Of a stretch of DNA of 64,000 nt, positions 50,674-63,700 are shown piece after piece. The notes beneath the pieces were generated by a model. It was given only the letters and a program-made list of their open reading frames with translations. It did no database searches and was not told where the DNA came from. The first letter of the stretch is position 1, and the number at the start of each line of letters is the position of its first letter. The position numbers and the translations under genes were made by a program. The DNA comes from Selaginella moellendorffii (lineage: Eukaryota > Streptophyta > Lycopodiopsida > Selaginellales > Selaginellaceae): the NCBI RefSeq assembly GCF_000143415.4, contig NW_003314282.1, positions 1,011,374 through 1,075,373 of the forward strand, read 5' to 3'.

Positions 50674-53600
50674 ACTCCACCACCCATAGACGAAGTTCGA
50701 TGTCCTCATCGAACGGTAAACCCTTTCATAAAGTAGCACCCGCACGTGTTACCATTTCCATCCTTAGCATCTAGCCAATATTTGTCTATGGTTTGACACC
50801 AAAGGCTCACCATGCCTTGTCCATCCTCTAAAGAGCATAGCCCCTCTAACTTAGAGGCTCATTCGACCACTTGTGGTGGTCCTCTCCTTTTATTGGTTTA
50901 GTTCTCACTAAACTTGTTAGAGACACCTTCTCTAACTCAATCCCACTACTCATTCTCGAGTGGTCTCACTTTCCATTGATATAACCTTTGCATTTTGGAA
51001 CTTTTAATTCTGACTTCTTGAAGTCAATTTCCTGGGTGTCTTCGACACCTTGCATTGCACATATTGTGCAACTCCACTTCCCCCTCTTAGGAAGTCCTTT
51101 ACTCGCGGGCAACATCATCCTCTCTTCGATTTCGTGCCACCTTTGGCACTAAGTTTTGGTTATCATAATTTGTGCTAGGGCTGCGCACGGCCCTATCATT
51201 TGGCTACTTTGCCGCTCCCTCACTTGGAGCTTTTACTTCGCCAAATTGGAGCACTTAGGAATCCATCCTTGGAAGTCCACTTCCTTTCCCACAAGCTGTT
51301 AGCATCAAACACATTAGTGTTCTTTGGCTAACTTTGCCATTTGGATCCCTTCCATTAAATTCCATGGCCCAAACTTGGCCACTAGTCCTTTGCTCCTATC
51401 CTTGATTGTTACACCCAGCAACATCGGATCGCTACCTCCATTTTCGAGGTATCCCTTCGGTTCCATAGCAAAGACCCTTCTTTGCCAAGTCCAGAGGATG
51501 TTCACTCCTAGTACATCTCTTTAGCATCTTTTGCTATGGGCTCTATCCACGGCCCAACTTCGTAACCCTCCCATGGGTCTCTTTTAGAGACTACTTTCCT
51601 CGGACTCACTATGCCATCGCACGGACACAGCTTATTTCCCTTAGGTGCTCTTCCCACTTGATCACTTTGACCAAGCCACACCATCTTAAATAGTTCAAAT
51701 CAACATTTTGAACCAGGAACTTCCTTCCTTAGCCAACCAAAGACTTTGTCTTTATTTGGCCATAAGATCACCTAGTGATCTCACCTTGGCACCTTACTAG
51801 AGTTGCCAAGAGGCACTTGGTCTTCTAGACCTTCAAGTTGTTGACCATAACCCCGGAGGCATCCCCCACACTTGGCGGTGCACCCAAGTCAGCCCTTACG
51901 GCCAAGGGTTCACAGCAACTGAGAATAGGTGTCGCCATCTCACTCACCACGTCCTTGGTGCCACTTGCACTAAAGCGTTCAAGTTAGATATGCTGAGCTT
52001 TCACACTAAGCAATCTAACCGTGCATCACGACTCCGAGGCATCCCTCGCTTGGCGGTGTGCCCAAACCAGTCTCCCCACTGAGAGTGCATGACCACTGAT
52101 ATATGAGTGTCCTCATATTCCAAACCATCACCACGCCCTAGTGATTTGGGACTCGAACCCAAGCACTAGAGGGTCGGGACTCGAACCCAACCTCCGTATA
52201 TGCATCTACGGACGGCATCACCCAGGATGCCTGGCGTGACTCATCACGCTGGTGCACCAACTTATACTTAAAGCGTGCTACAGATCACAGCTTAGGAACC
52301 TAGTTCCTCCACACTACCAAGTCCTCTCACTTGACAAGTCTGCGATCATGCATGGACTCCTCCATGCTTGGCCCCATGGCCCACCCTTTTTGAAGTTATC
52401 ACCTTCAACTAGGGTATTTGTTCCCCTGACTTGCCAATCTCACTTGGCAAGTCCTCCGACCACTGTAACATGGTTCCTGCATAAGCGTGAAAGTCCTTGA
52501 CCATCGACTTTCGTTCAAAGCCCTCTCTTTGAACACTCGGGAACTACTTCCCTAACCTTGATAGCCTTGCCTCATGGCAAGCTTCAAGACCACGCTTCTG
52601 CTGCGCCACTCTGATTTCGCGTGTTCCATGAACCATTTACACTTAGCCTTTCTAAGTACTAAGCTACATAGAATTGTCTTTGGGAACCTTGAAGGAACTT
52701 TGTCCTTTAGCTTGCTAAGGCCTCCCTTTTCGCAAGCTTTATAGTTGTCATATAATCTAACATGGACAATTCCATGTTTTAGACTCTTCATGGCATCACG
52801 GTTGCTAGCAACAACATCCTCGAGCACCTTCTTGATTCTTCACTCCCAATTTGCACAACCACTGTTGGATATGCTCTTTGATTTCTATGGTTCAGTTCCA
52901 TCCCAATACTACTTGCCTTTTGGCCCTATATGTTTCCTTTGGTTATTCTCCTCCAGACTAGGAGGATAGCTTTGCACATTTTACTATGCCTTAGCAAGTA
53001 TTCTTAGGGATGAACCTACCCGATAGCCTAGGGAGTGGTTCCTCAATCTTGGGCATACTCACCTTATAATCCCACATATCGGGATTAACGTTGCTGCTTA
53101 TGGGCCTTTACATGCCCATCACTAGCCTTGCCAAAATTCCATTTTTGGCTTTGTCCAATTTGGGTAGACAGTTTTCTCCTGTCTCCACAACCTTGGACAT
53201 TTGGATAACACCTACTATCCATCATTCGCTAGGGACTTAGTCCCTTGGGCCTTATCTATTGCCCTTGCGACACGAAACACCACCTCCTAGTGTTCTAGAG
53301 TATTTGGGTGTCCCAATGATGGCCTCCTGACCATGAGCATTCCAGTTTACGACATTAACTTACTATATTGCAACATAAGCAATTTATCCCCCGTAAGGGT
53401 ATATCTAACTTCTTTATGCCATTAAGAAGTCTTGGGTAGCTACCTTCTACCCATTTAACCAATTATTTTGCACCTCTTTCTTAGTTGCCCCATAATTGTC
53501 AAGTCCTATAACTCATTGCTTGGTACTTCCACACCTCCATCATTATCTGGGTCACCACACTCTAACCGCATGCCTTCCAACTTAAGCCATGCCATTCCCG

Positions 53601-54736
53601 CTTCCGTTGGGATTCCCTTGGCAAGGGGTTCTTATGAACCCACCATCATAACCTCAAGGTATCACACCTTGGCACATTTGGTGTCTCCACACCATCGGCC
53701 CCACGAGCCTACCCTTATGACACTACTTATTAGTGTCTAGGTTTTTGCCAAGACCAATATAGTTGTTCCTCATGCTAACTATCCGTTAGCACCACACCAT
53801 AATGTTTGCACCCAACTCTGGGCCAAAGTTGCTTTCTTCCGGGAACATCTTTCCCACAACTTTAGTATGGCACATTCTGCCATCAATGAGATACCTACTA
53901 TTCTCATACTTGGATTTTATTATCCTTCCCATACCTCATGGGGCACCATACACCTCAGTCCAAATGCTTCAACCAATCCCTTAGGACCATTCCCTGACTC
54001 CGCTTGAGTCATCCAGCATTTTGGACTTTGCTAATCCAACAACTTGCGAAGTCTCAGTCTTAGAGGTGCCAACTCACTGGAATACAATTTCTTGTATTCA
54101 TGTCCTACTCACAAGGACAACCTTTGCAAGTGTTACTTCGACACTTGATTTGGTCTCTTGGGGCAACCTTTTGCCCCTTAGGACCACTTGTCCATGTGAT
54201 GAGAATGCCAACTCATCCTCTGAGTACACCCCCAACTCCTTGGGTTGTTCCAACATTTATTAGAGGTAGCCCCGGCTACCATTTCAAGGACTTGTGTCCT
54301 CTTCCGTATTTGACCTCCCACGGTTATCCATTCCAGTCTCAAATTTATGAGCACTTGCCTCAACTATGTGAGGATAATCTTATGACTCCTTTATTGTTTT
54401 GGAGTCTCTATCTTTCCCGTGATCCCAACTATAATTATTTACCACAACTACCTTAGTCAATTTGATGAGCCAAATGCTCATCTGAATCACATCCTCAACT
54501 CAATAAGGAAAACCTTGCACTGTTCCCAAGATCCCAAAGTCGTTCGATTATTGGCCCTTTTCTATCCACCACCGTGTCTACAAGTTCACATATGAACTAT
54601 AATGGAGAGCCATGTCTTCCCGACCTGCTACTCCTCAAGGATAGGCCCACTCTTCAGACCTTCCGATGCCAACACTAATGGTGATATACTTGAGTACCAA
54701 TAAAAGGCGGACTAAGGAACAACTCCGATACCAAGT
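50674..54736 (-). other. Internal region of the LTR element, non-coding
   Basis: 4063 bp with no open frame above about 120 codons and none resembling gag or pol. Two nearby direct copies of GGGACTCGAACCCAA(G/C) (about 52148 and 52175) look like tRNA B-boxes but have no cloverleaf. Minus-strand frames at 51314-51505 and 52552-52827 are the most protein-like but match nothing I know. Confidence 0.6.
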
Positions 54737-56434
54737 TGTAAGCGACTAATTTTTCCATTCTACTTTAGTCACTTAACCACACCTCCAACCGCATGGAGGA
54801 GTCTCACTCACAACCTCCATAAGTCCTATTTCAGACTTGGGCTTGCTAGCCCCGAGAATGGCATCCCCGCCACTCAACCTATGCACTTGATCCAAGTGCT
54901 CCACGTGTCCGATCCCATGACCGACACCCCAAGGTACCACCGACATATCAGCCCGTTACGCTAAGGCCATGCCCCTTTACCTTGGTCACACCGGTGGACT
55001 AACACCACCTGCATCACAGTCCTATCTCTCAAGGACTGGGCCATCCGTCCATGAGTGATCATTCCAGATCCACTCCTTAGCATCCTTAGGATGCTCACAG
55101 ACATGGGGAATAACCTTCCCCAATATCCCTTTTCCGGTCTTCACCAAGTCCCTTTTTGCCCATGGCCGTGTTCGCCAACACTGCCACTGGATCGAGGCCC
55201 ACAGGCCCGACCACTAAGTCCCACGGTCCTCTGGGACTTCCTCACCACTCGACTGTATCCTTGGTCACTACACTAGAGGACTACTCCTCCTCCTTTCCAC
55301 AGTCTGGGCCTTTGGGACAACATTTCGGAACACTGTGGCCCTACGCGGGCCTCATGGGTACTCTCCTCGCCTTCTGCCTTTGGGTGCTCTAGCCATGGGC
55401 TTAGAGCGAGGTTCCGTTGAGCCACACCAGGTATCCAAGTAGGTAGTGCCACCCACACTTGGACTGGGAGCATCGGCCAGTCAATCTCCCGGGCGAACTA
55501 GAGCCGGCTCTTGAACACTTCACCAAACTACTCCGCTTGTCGGTTTGTGTTCACTCTAGTCTTGGACTTCCCAGTGGGCAGCTCATCACCCAACACTAAG
55601 TCCGGCCTTCCTGGGCCAAACTGGCCTTTCCTGGCCAAACTGGCTCCACTGCAGTCCTCCCCCTACTATACTTTTGGAGCTCACCAAACCCCCCAGGGTC
55701 TGGGAGATGAACTCTTTGGGCTTTCACCCTCTCAGGCTCGAACTCGGCCTCGGCCTCGGACTCGGACTCGGACTCGGACTCGGACTCGGACTCGGATTCA
55801 GACTCGGACTTGAACTCGGCCTCGGCCTCGGTCTCGGTCTCGGTCCCAATCTCAGTCTTGGTCCCAGTCTCGGTCTTGGTCCCGGTCTCGACTTCGGACT
55901 CCATCTCGGGTCCATCTCGGACTCCACCTCGGACTCCATCTCGGGTCCATCTCGGATTCCACCTCGGACTCCACCTCGGACTCCATCTCGGGTCCTTCTC
56001 GGACTCCATCTCGGACTCCATCTCGGACTCCATCTCGGACTCCATCTCGGGTCCATCTCGGGTCCATCTCGGACTCCATCTCGGACTCCATCTCGGGTCC
56101 ATCTTGGACTCCATCTCGGGTCTACCTTGGACTCCACCTTGGACTCCATCTCGGGGTCCTTCTCGGACTCCACTTCGGACTCCAACTCGGGTCCATCTCG
56201 GACACTTCCACATGTCATGTGTTGGTCCTTTTGGGTCCCTTTTTGGAGCCTCGCTTATTGCTCTCTTTGTGCTTGTTTCTCGAGCACTTCGTTGGGAGTT
56301 CCACTCTCGCTCTCGACCTTTCAAGGCGGAGCTTTTAGTCCAAACGTGTTACGCTCGTTTGGCTTTCACTTCGGCCACTACCACGTGGCGCCCCTCCGGC
56401 TCCACTTTGGGGCCTAGGGATTTTGTGTCTCACA
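54737..56434 (-). repeat. LTR (5' LTR in element orientation)
   Basis: Same ends and layout as the LTR at 48975-50673. The minisatellite (about 55900-56190) differs in unit order and number, showing slippage after insertion, while the rest differs by scattered substitutions. Confidence 0.92.
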
Positions 56435-56439
56435 CCTAG

Positions 56440-58330
56440 GTGGAGACCTTGGTGTCAACAACGTCTTATTGGTGTTGTTGTAGTGGAAGGTTTGAACACC
56501 GAGATGCATCTGGGAAATAAAGAGTCACGCAAGTAACGGAGGGACCTTGCGCGAATAAATCATTGACCCCTTTATCTTTCTTTTGGGAGTATCATCAAGG
56601 GGTTCACTCAGCACTAGTTCATCCAATATTTACTTTCCAAGTTCGTTTTTATAATAAGTGGTCTCCTATTATTCTTTCCATGTTGGTTGATACAGGTTCA
56701 AGTTTATCTTCTATTGCTTGACCTATTGGCACACATTGCCATCTACACTTGCATCGTGTGGTGGATTCAATTTTCATTCTTTATGACAACGGTCGTACAT
56801 ATGCATGTGCACGGGATGAGGTAGACTTTGTTGTACATGTGGGTAATCTTGAGCTTGGGTTGCAATCATTGCGAGTGGTGGCGAGTTAAGCTTTTGACTT
56901 CATCTTTGGTATAGATTGGTTGAAGTGCAATCATGCTAAGTGTAACTTTGAGGCTTCTCCCCTTTAACTTATACTTTATATTTCATCCATTTCTCTCACT
57001 TATGTATCTTTTCATCCCTTAGCTTGTACCTTTGCTTCCATTACTTTTGTCCCTTCACTACTTCCTTCTATATTTTTTCTTGTTCTACTCTTCCCTTTTC
57101 CGATCCCTCTGACAATCTTTGTGTTGCAGTGGTTGACCGGCTCATGAAGGAGTATTTTGATCTCTTTGAGTTTGACCTATTGTCTGGGGCCAAGATTGCC
57201 GCACATCATCCGATTTCAACCAAGGATGCTCATCTAATCAAGGTTCCTGTTTGTTATCGGTCACCCAAAGAAATCAAGACTTTACGTGCAAACGTCAAGG
57301 AGATGTTGGAGAAGGGTGTTATTTGGAAGTCACAGAGTCCTTGGGCATATGATCCTTATCTTGTAACGAAGCTTGATGGGAGTATTTGTTTCTACATTGA
57401 CTATCATCTGCTAAACGAAGTGATAATTCTAGATGTGTAGCCTTTTCCTCACACTGTTGATCTCTTGAATCGTTTGGGGTGAAGTTGTTGGTTCACCAAG
57501 CTAGATCTTACTTTTGGGTACTGGCAAATACTGATGGCTGAAAAAGATATTCCTAAGACTGCTTTTTGTACACTGTTTGGTTTGTTTGAGTTCTTGGTGA
57601 TGCCGTTTGGTTTGAACAATGCTCTAGCAACTTTCCAGTAGATGATGGATGAGTTTCTTTTCGATATGCTGAAGGTGACTGCTGACTTTATTAATGATGT
57701 CTAGATCCACTCGGAGGGGATGTGGGAGGAGCACGTTCATGATGTTTGTAAAGTGTTGGATCGGCTATGGGATGCTGGTTTAAAGCTGAAGCGGTCGAAG
57801 TGCGTATTTGGACAACTTATCTTGGGTACCGTATTTCTCCTGAGGGTTTGCAAGTTGATCCTAACAAACTTGTGGCTGTTCTAAAGTTCCCTACTCTAAA
57901 GTGTGTGAATGATATGCAGTGTTTTCTGGGCAAAGTGCAATATCTTGATCATTTTGTGGATCATCTTTCTGATCGCACTGCACTATTGCAAACATTGCTG
58001 AAATCATCAATGTCATTTTTCATCTAGTGTTTGGATTGTGAGTGGGTGTTTATGAATCTCAAAGAGCTATTAACGACTCCTTTGGTTTTAACATATCCTA
58101 ATTACACTTGACCTTTTATTTTGCACGTGGATGCTTTTGAAATTGGTTTTAAAGGTGTGTTGATGCAAGAGAGCCCAAGTGTGTCTGGTCAGTGCTATCC
58201 TATGACGTATATAAGCCGTACATTACAACCAGCTAAAGAGGTACATGCATTTTGCATCGTGATTTTCACAAAGGCATTTCCTGAGTTAAAAATTGAGATT
58301 AGGATTTCAACCAGTCTAAATTCTTGACTT
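56440..58330 (+). mobile_element. Ty3/gypsy protease, reverse transcriptase and RNase H, degenerate
   Basis: Continuation of the gag at 46933. A protease start has the active site VDTGSSLSS (about 56685). RT blocks follow: [72 protein letters not shown], with the catalytic YXDD region degraded to FINDV, then LGYRISPEGLQVDPNKL. RNase H-like parts are HVDAFEIGFKGVLMQESP and YISRTLQPAKEVHAFCIVIF. Many stops. No integrase is seen before the sequence loses similarity at about 58330. Confidence 0.88.
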
Positions 58331-59439
58331 GGATGACTGGGCATATAGTGGATATATAAGCTCGTGATAGCAAGTTAGACCTATCCCCTTTCTGTCTTTT
58401 TATATCCTTGGCTATATTAACATACACTCCACTTGCTCAACATCTACTCTTTTCTTCCATGCCTATCTTACTCATTGCCTTCTGGGAATCAAGGCTGTGA
58501 GATGTACATCAATCTTTTTATTTGAAAGTGTATGTATTAATATCCCAAAACTTGTTTGTTTGTAAGTAACGAAATCAATCTATATTGTCTTGAATCTTCA
58601 ATCATAATCAGAAGTCAAGCTCCTGGCTTGAATCTTCAATCGAGTATTTCTTTCTCAATTCTTCCCGAGTCTCTACTCGAGGTCACTTTCCTACTCGGAC
58701 TCAGGAAAGGTATTTTTATATGGTTAAGGTAGTTGATAAAATGTCAAGTCTGGTGCTGTTCTCCAACATTTGGATCAAACAGATATATATATTATCAAGA
58801 CTCATTGCAAGAGTTGAATTCTTAACAAGTATTTGTATAGTAGTTTTGTGCTTCTTTTCCCAAGATATGGGCTCTTATAACCAAAGACTATATTTTCTAA
58901 TTAGTTGTGAGATTGGAAGATTGTGGTTATTGGCTTCAACCTTTAATTTCTTCACTAAATATAAGTCTTCAAAATTCCTGTTTTGTGGACCTCTTTATCC
59001 TTGAGTTGAGTCCAAGTGTCAAAGTAAAGATTCCAACAAATTTCTTTAGCTTTGATCTCGTGTGTGCATGGACCTATGTAACACTCTTTTCTCTAAGGTC
59101 CTTTCTTTATCTTGAGGTAGGTATGTTCATGTATAGCACTTTTGTCGACTGTAAAATCTCCTTGATTTAATGTGTTGTAAACTAAACTAAAGTAATGTTT
59201 TTGTATTCAATTAGTTATCACTTATTTGCTTCCTACAACTATATAATGTCTTGTGTCTATCAAATGAATTCTTGATCTTGTTAGCTTCATGTGTCAACTC
59301 ATTGGTTCTGCCTTACATGTTGCCTTTGATTTCATGATGGTTCATTTCCCTTATTCTGCACTTGCTGGTGTTGTTCAACTTCTCTCTGTTGTATAGCACG
59401 TTCTCTTTCACAATCAAAGTTGATCACTTCGCGAACTTT
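58331..59439. other. AT-rich stretch without recognisable gene
   Basis: A frame at 58720-59004 is open but low in complexity and hydrophobic, with no known motif. The doublet CTTGAATCTTCAATC occurs twice at about 58590-58650. It may include an LTR of the next retroelement, but I cannot match its ends. Confidence 0.4.
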
Positions 59440-60537
59440 TCAAGGTATAGTCTCAATTAATATTCTTGCATTATAAGTTTGAAATCTTGACATAGGATCT
59501 CCTAAAATACTCCTTAAAATGTTGAGATTTCTTGGACGCACTCTTCCTTGTTGGTTGTGAGTGATATTTATCTCTAAACTGGGGTTTTGATGTTGGACCT
59601 CAATATCAAAGTTGAAGTTTGTTACTGTATTTAATCTTGGCCTATTGTGATTCCATCTTAAATTTTTCCTCCGATTCATAATCCTTGAGCTTTCAAGTCA
59701 TTCCCTTGAACTTGACTCAAGTTCAGGTTCCCGTCGGTTTTGCGAACTCAAATTTTTAATTCGAATTTGTTGATTGCTTTGTCTTTGATTTCTTAATTCT
59801 CCAGCTATTCTCATCCATCCTAAACGATGCCAATATACTATAGTATATAGTTCAATAAGAGTGCTTATTAGTAACATTACACCAAAAGGACTTTGAAGAA
59901 GTTGGTAAAGTAATTTTGCATTCTCTTCAAAATCTCTAAATCTAAGAGTGTTAATAAACCAATGAACTTGTAGTTCAAAGGTTCCACACTCTGTTGCTGT
60001 TATGACTCTCGTCAAATCAGTGTTGAAAACAAGTGTTAATAGTTGAAAAGTTTCATGTTTATATATGCTTAGGAATTCGATAATTGTTTGTTGAAAGATG
60101 TGTCTGCAATACACCTAAGTCAGAGTTCTTCGAGTTGTAAAGAAATTGAAGTAAACATATTTTTCTTTCAACATTTCTTCATTTTTACATTCTTCCTTTT
60201 TGCTAAACAATTTGTAAAAGAGTCGCAAAATTGTTTCTTGGAGTTTTAAAAAGCAACTAAAATGTTGTTTCTCTTCTTATTCTAAGCTATTATTAATCTT
60301 TTCAGTTTTGTATTCTTGAGTAATTTCTTTCACCTCGTTTTCTTGTTCTTTTCTAACTTCTATTGTAGCTTTTTCATCCTTGATTTTTAACTTTTCTTTT
60401 GCTAGTTTGCAAGTGTTGCAATGCCATTTAGGATAAAATTGTGTGTATGGTTTGGCATAATTCCTGAAACCACATAAAAAGCAATCTTCATATCTTGTAC
60501 ACTTGGGATTATTAAAGGGATATTCATGCTTGATCAT
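59440..60537 (-). CDS. Three minus-strand open frames of unknown origin, probably retroelement-borne
   Basis: Going along the minus strand: 60277-60537 (86 residues) is cysteine-rich (CTRYEDCFLCGF, WHCNTCKLAKEK), followed by a Lys/Glu helix. 59698-60114 (138 residues) has a hydrophobic segment (FGVMLLISTLIELYTIVYW) followed by an Arg/Asn/Gln-rich end. 59440-59679 is basic and Asn-rich. They lie just upstream of, and opposite to, the gag of the element at 60735. I recognise no family. They may be an antisense accessory gene of that retroelement or part of another one; stops between them suggest decay or introns. Confidence 0.35.
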
Positions 60538-60734
60538 TCTTCATGTTTATTACAAGGATTTTCAAGACATACATCTTGAATCCAATTATACCTTGAAGAT
60601 TTAAGGCTTGAATGCCTAATTTCAAGAGACTAACTCGAAGACTCAAGACAATAGCTTGACTTCGACTTTACACAAAGATACCAAAAAAGTGAAGGTTTTT
60701 AAAACAAGAATATCTCAATATATTTAGACGATTG

Positions 60735-63700
60735 AATGTACCCCAATAGGACCAATCCTATAAAAGCTCAAGAAAGAGATTTACGAAACCAGATAAAAAA
60801 TGAACGAAGGAACATTTTCAAACTAAGACATATAGAGGAACAGTAGCATATAATAACTGAGTTACAAGATAAAGTCGAACAAGAATTTCAAAACAAAACA
60901 GGAACCACCAGTTCCAAAAGACCAAGTGAGAAAACATTTGTCACAACTACACTAGATTCAGACTTGATTGAGGACAACACTTTAGACCAAAGCTCGCTAA
61001 CCAAACTTTCAACACAAGATCAGCAACCACCAATGGCAATCATCAACCTGATGAGTACAATTGGAAGTATGATTACATATTCGATTTTCACAGGAAGTAA
61101 GTCAGAAGATTCAGAATTACATGTAAAAAAAATCAATTAGATTGTCAAGATAAACAATCAAGAACAATATCAAGCCATACTTTTCCCATACACACTTAAA
61201 GGAAAAGCTCTTGAGTGGTATAATACTATAGAGGATTCTATACCACATGACGAGAAACTTGAACAATTCAAGGAATAGTTCCCAGTTGGAGGAACACTGG
61301 AGGAGCATTATGAGCAAATTAAGAATATAAAACAGCAATTAAAGGAAGGAATTCAAGACTATACTAGACGATTCAAATTACATGCAAAGAAATGTAAAGA
61401 TCTAATCACTGACAAAGGCAAAAGTTTATCTTACATACAAGGATTACAAAAAGCCTATTGAAACATGATAGCCTTGGCTGATACATTTGATGAAAAAAGT
61501 GTTGATTCACTATCTCAAAAAATCTTAAAACTTGAAAAACAATTTAAGCAATTCACTAAAGGTGAATCTTCTCATGCTAATGATGACTCGGATGATGACG
61601 AGGAAGAAATACTAATCAAATTCAAGAAGAAATAGATACAGGGTAAATACAATAGACATGTATTGAAGAAGTTAACTTTAACCAAGTTTAAACAAGGAGT
61701 CTTTTGTACAAAATGCAAAAATGAAGGACATTTTGTTTCAGACTATAAATTCTATTTACCCAAATGTCATATTTGTGATAGAGAAGGACATATAGCCAAG
61801 AATTGTCAATATAGAAATACCATCGAAATTTCAAGAGTGGAAAATATTCAATGAGGACCACCATGACAAAATTATTAAGGAAACAACAACCACGAAAAAA
61901 GACTACCAAGAAACTATTATTACCAAGATAATCAACAATATAATCAAAGATATAATTGTGGATATAATCCCCCACGAAATTGAAATTATAGTCAAGGACA
62001 AAACAATTATAGAGGCAATTACAACCAATAACGATATAATGGACAACTAAACAATTATCAACGTCCACAAGGGAACAACTACAACCAAAGCCAACAAAGG
62101 CAATATAACAATTACAACAATCAAGCATCACAACAAAATTATCAACCAAAACAAAATCAACCACAAGAAAATCAATCTAGACAACAATACAATCTATAAA
62201 ACCAAAGAGTCAATTAAGTTCCTGTTGGAAGACCACCACCAGCACGAGCAGTCCAAGCAGAAGTTGATATAGAAGATGAGGAATAAATAATGACTGAAGA
62301 ATCAAAAGTCTTGGCAATCACAAGAACACAATATAAATGTTAACAACTTGATAATTATGAAGAACAAGATGAAAGTGATCAAGCATTAGAAATCAAGAAT
62401 ATAGAATGGAAAAAGAGTAAGAAATTACTTAAAACCATTCAACAAGAGCTTCAAAACAAAGATCTTGAAATTATTAATGATCAAATATACAATCAAGACA
62501 ACTAAATTCAAGTATTAAGCTTTACTCAAGATGAGCATACAACCATTGCCAAGCACATATTACAGCAAGGAATTACTTTAACCCTATAACAAATACTACA
62601 AATAGCACCATATATGAAAAACCAAATCTTAAAGATATGTAATTGAAAAATCCTTGAAGCTTGCACACAAGAAAAATACCAATCTCAACCAACACAACAA
62701 AAACATACTGAAAGAATCCAACCCAATGATTATGATGATAATGTACCTTGTATCAATGTATACATCGGCAAAAATCATATTGAAAGAGCTATCCTTGGAT
62801 GGAGGCTCTAGGGTTAATACCATTGAATATGCACTATGTAAAGCTTTAGGACTGGGTAGTATACAAATTGCACCATTCAATGTATACATGGTTGATCAAA
62901 GAGTTGTCAGACTAATAGCTATTATATATGATGTCTTTATAACAATCAAAGGACATAAATTTAAAGTTAACTTTGTTGTGTTAAAAATGCCGATTGAAGA
63001 ATCTTCTTATGAAATCTTGTTAGGCAGACCTTAGCTTAACAAAGTTGTTTCTGCACAATATTGGATGGAACATGAGATATGTATACAATCCCAAAAAGGA
63101 CAACTAAAATATCAACATTGACAAGTGGAAAATCTCAAGAAGTTTTCGACCAATACAAATTCAAGAGTACAATTGGTAAGAAGCTTAAACAATCTTGAAG
63201 AAACTAAATTATTTGAAACATATCTTGAACTTAAGGCAATCCAAAAAATTGACCTCAACAACATACTTCCTATATCCAAGTGTCAAGACTGTGAAGGTTC
63301 AAAACAACCAAATTTAAAGAAGACAAATACAACAAAAACCACTATACAAAAAGCAAGACTAGTGATACAACCAGAACAACTACAAACTATAGAATATCAC
63401 TTAGATATACAAGATGAACCACCCTTCATCATCGAAAATCAAGAATTCAAACTTCACATAAATATCAATAAAGACATTGAAGAATTAAATCTAGGGATTC
63501 CCTCAAATCCACAAAACGTCTCAATAACTACACAACTTGACAAAACTTTTAAACTTGACGCTACTACATTCCTTACTAAGTATAAAGATGTCTTTGCTTA
63601 GTCATATAAAGATCTCAAAGGTATATCACCTGATTTATGTATATATTGAATTGAATTACTTCCAGGCATTCGACCTATTAAATAAACTGCTTACCAGATG

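Larger units (their letters stand above)
48975..56434 (-). mobile_element. Complete LTR retrotransposon without visible pol (LARD-like)
   Basis: Two nearly identical LTRs (1699 and 1698 bp) flank a 4063-bp internal region, and the 5-bp duplication CCTAG lies on both sides (48970-48974, 56435-56439). Orientation is minus. Next to the LTR at 54737 the minus strand reads ACTTGGTATCGGAGTTG, close to an initiator-Met primer-binding site. Next to 50673 a purine tract (GGGTGGTGGAG) fits the polypurine tract. I find no protease, RT, RNase H or integrase motif in the internal region, only short frames, so it is probably a non-autonomous element moved by another's enzymes. Confidence 0.88.

Noticed and set aside
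49789-50774. Long overlapping open frames of 100-250 codons on both strands in the LTRs (also 55596-56439)
   Set aside because: They arise from stop-free CTCGGA and GACTCCATCTC repeats, appear in most frames at once, and have no domain.
52140-52190. Two tRNA-like B-boxes (GACTCGAACCC)
   Set aside because: No acceptor or anticodon stems can be paired around them; they lie in the LTR element interior.
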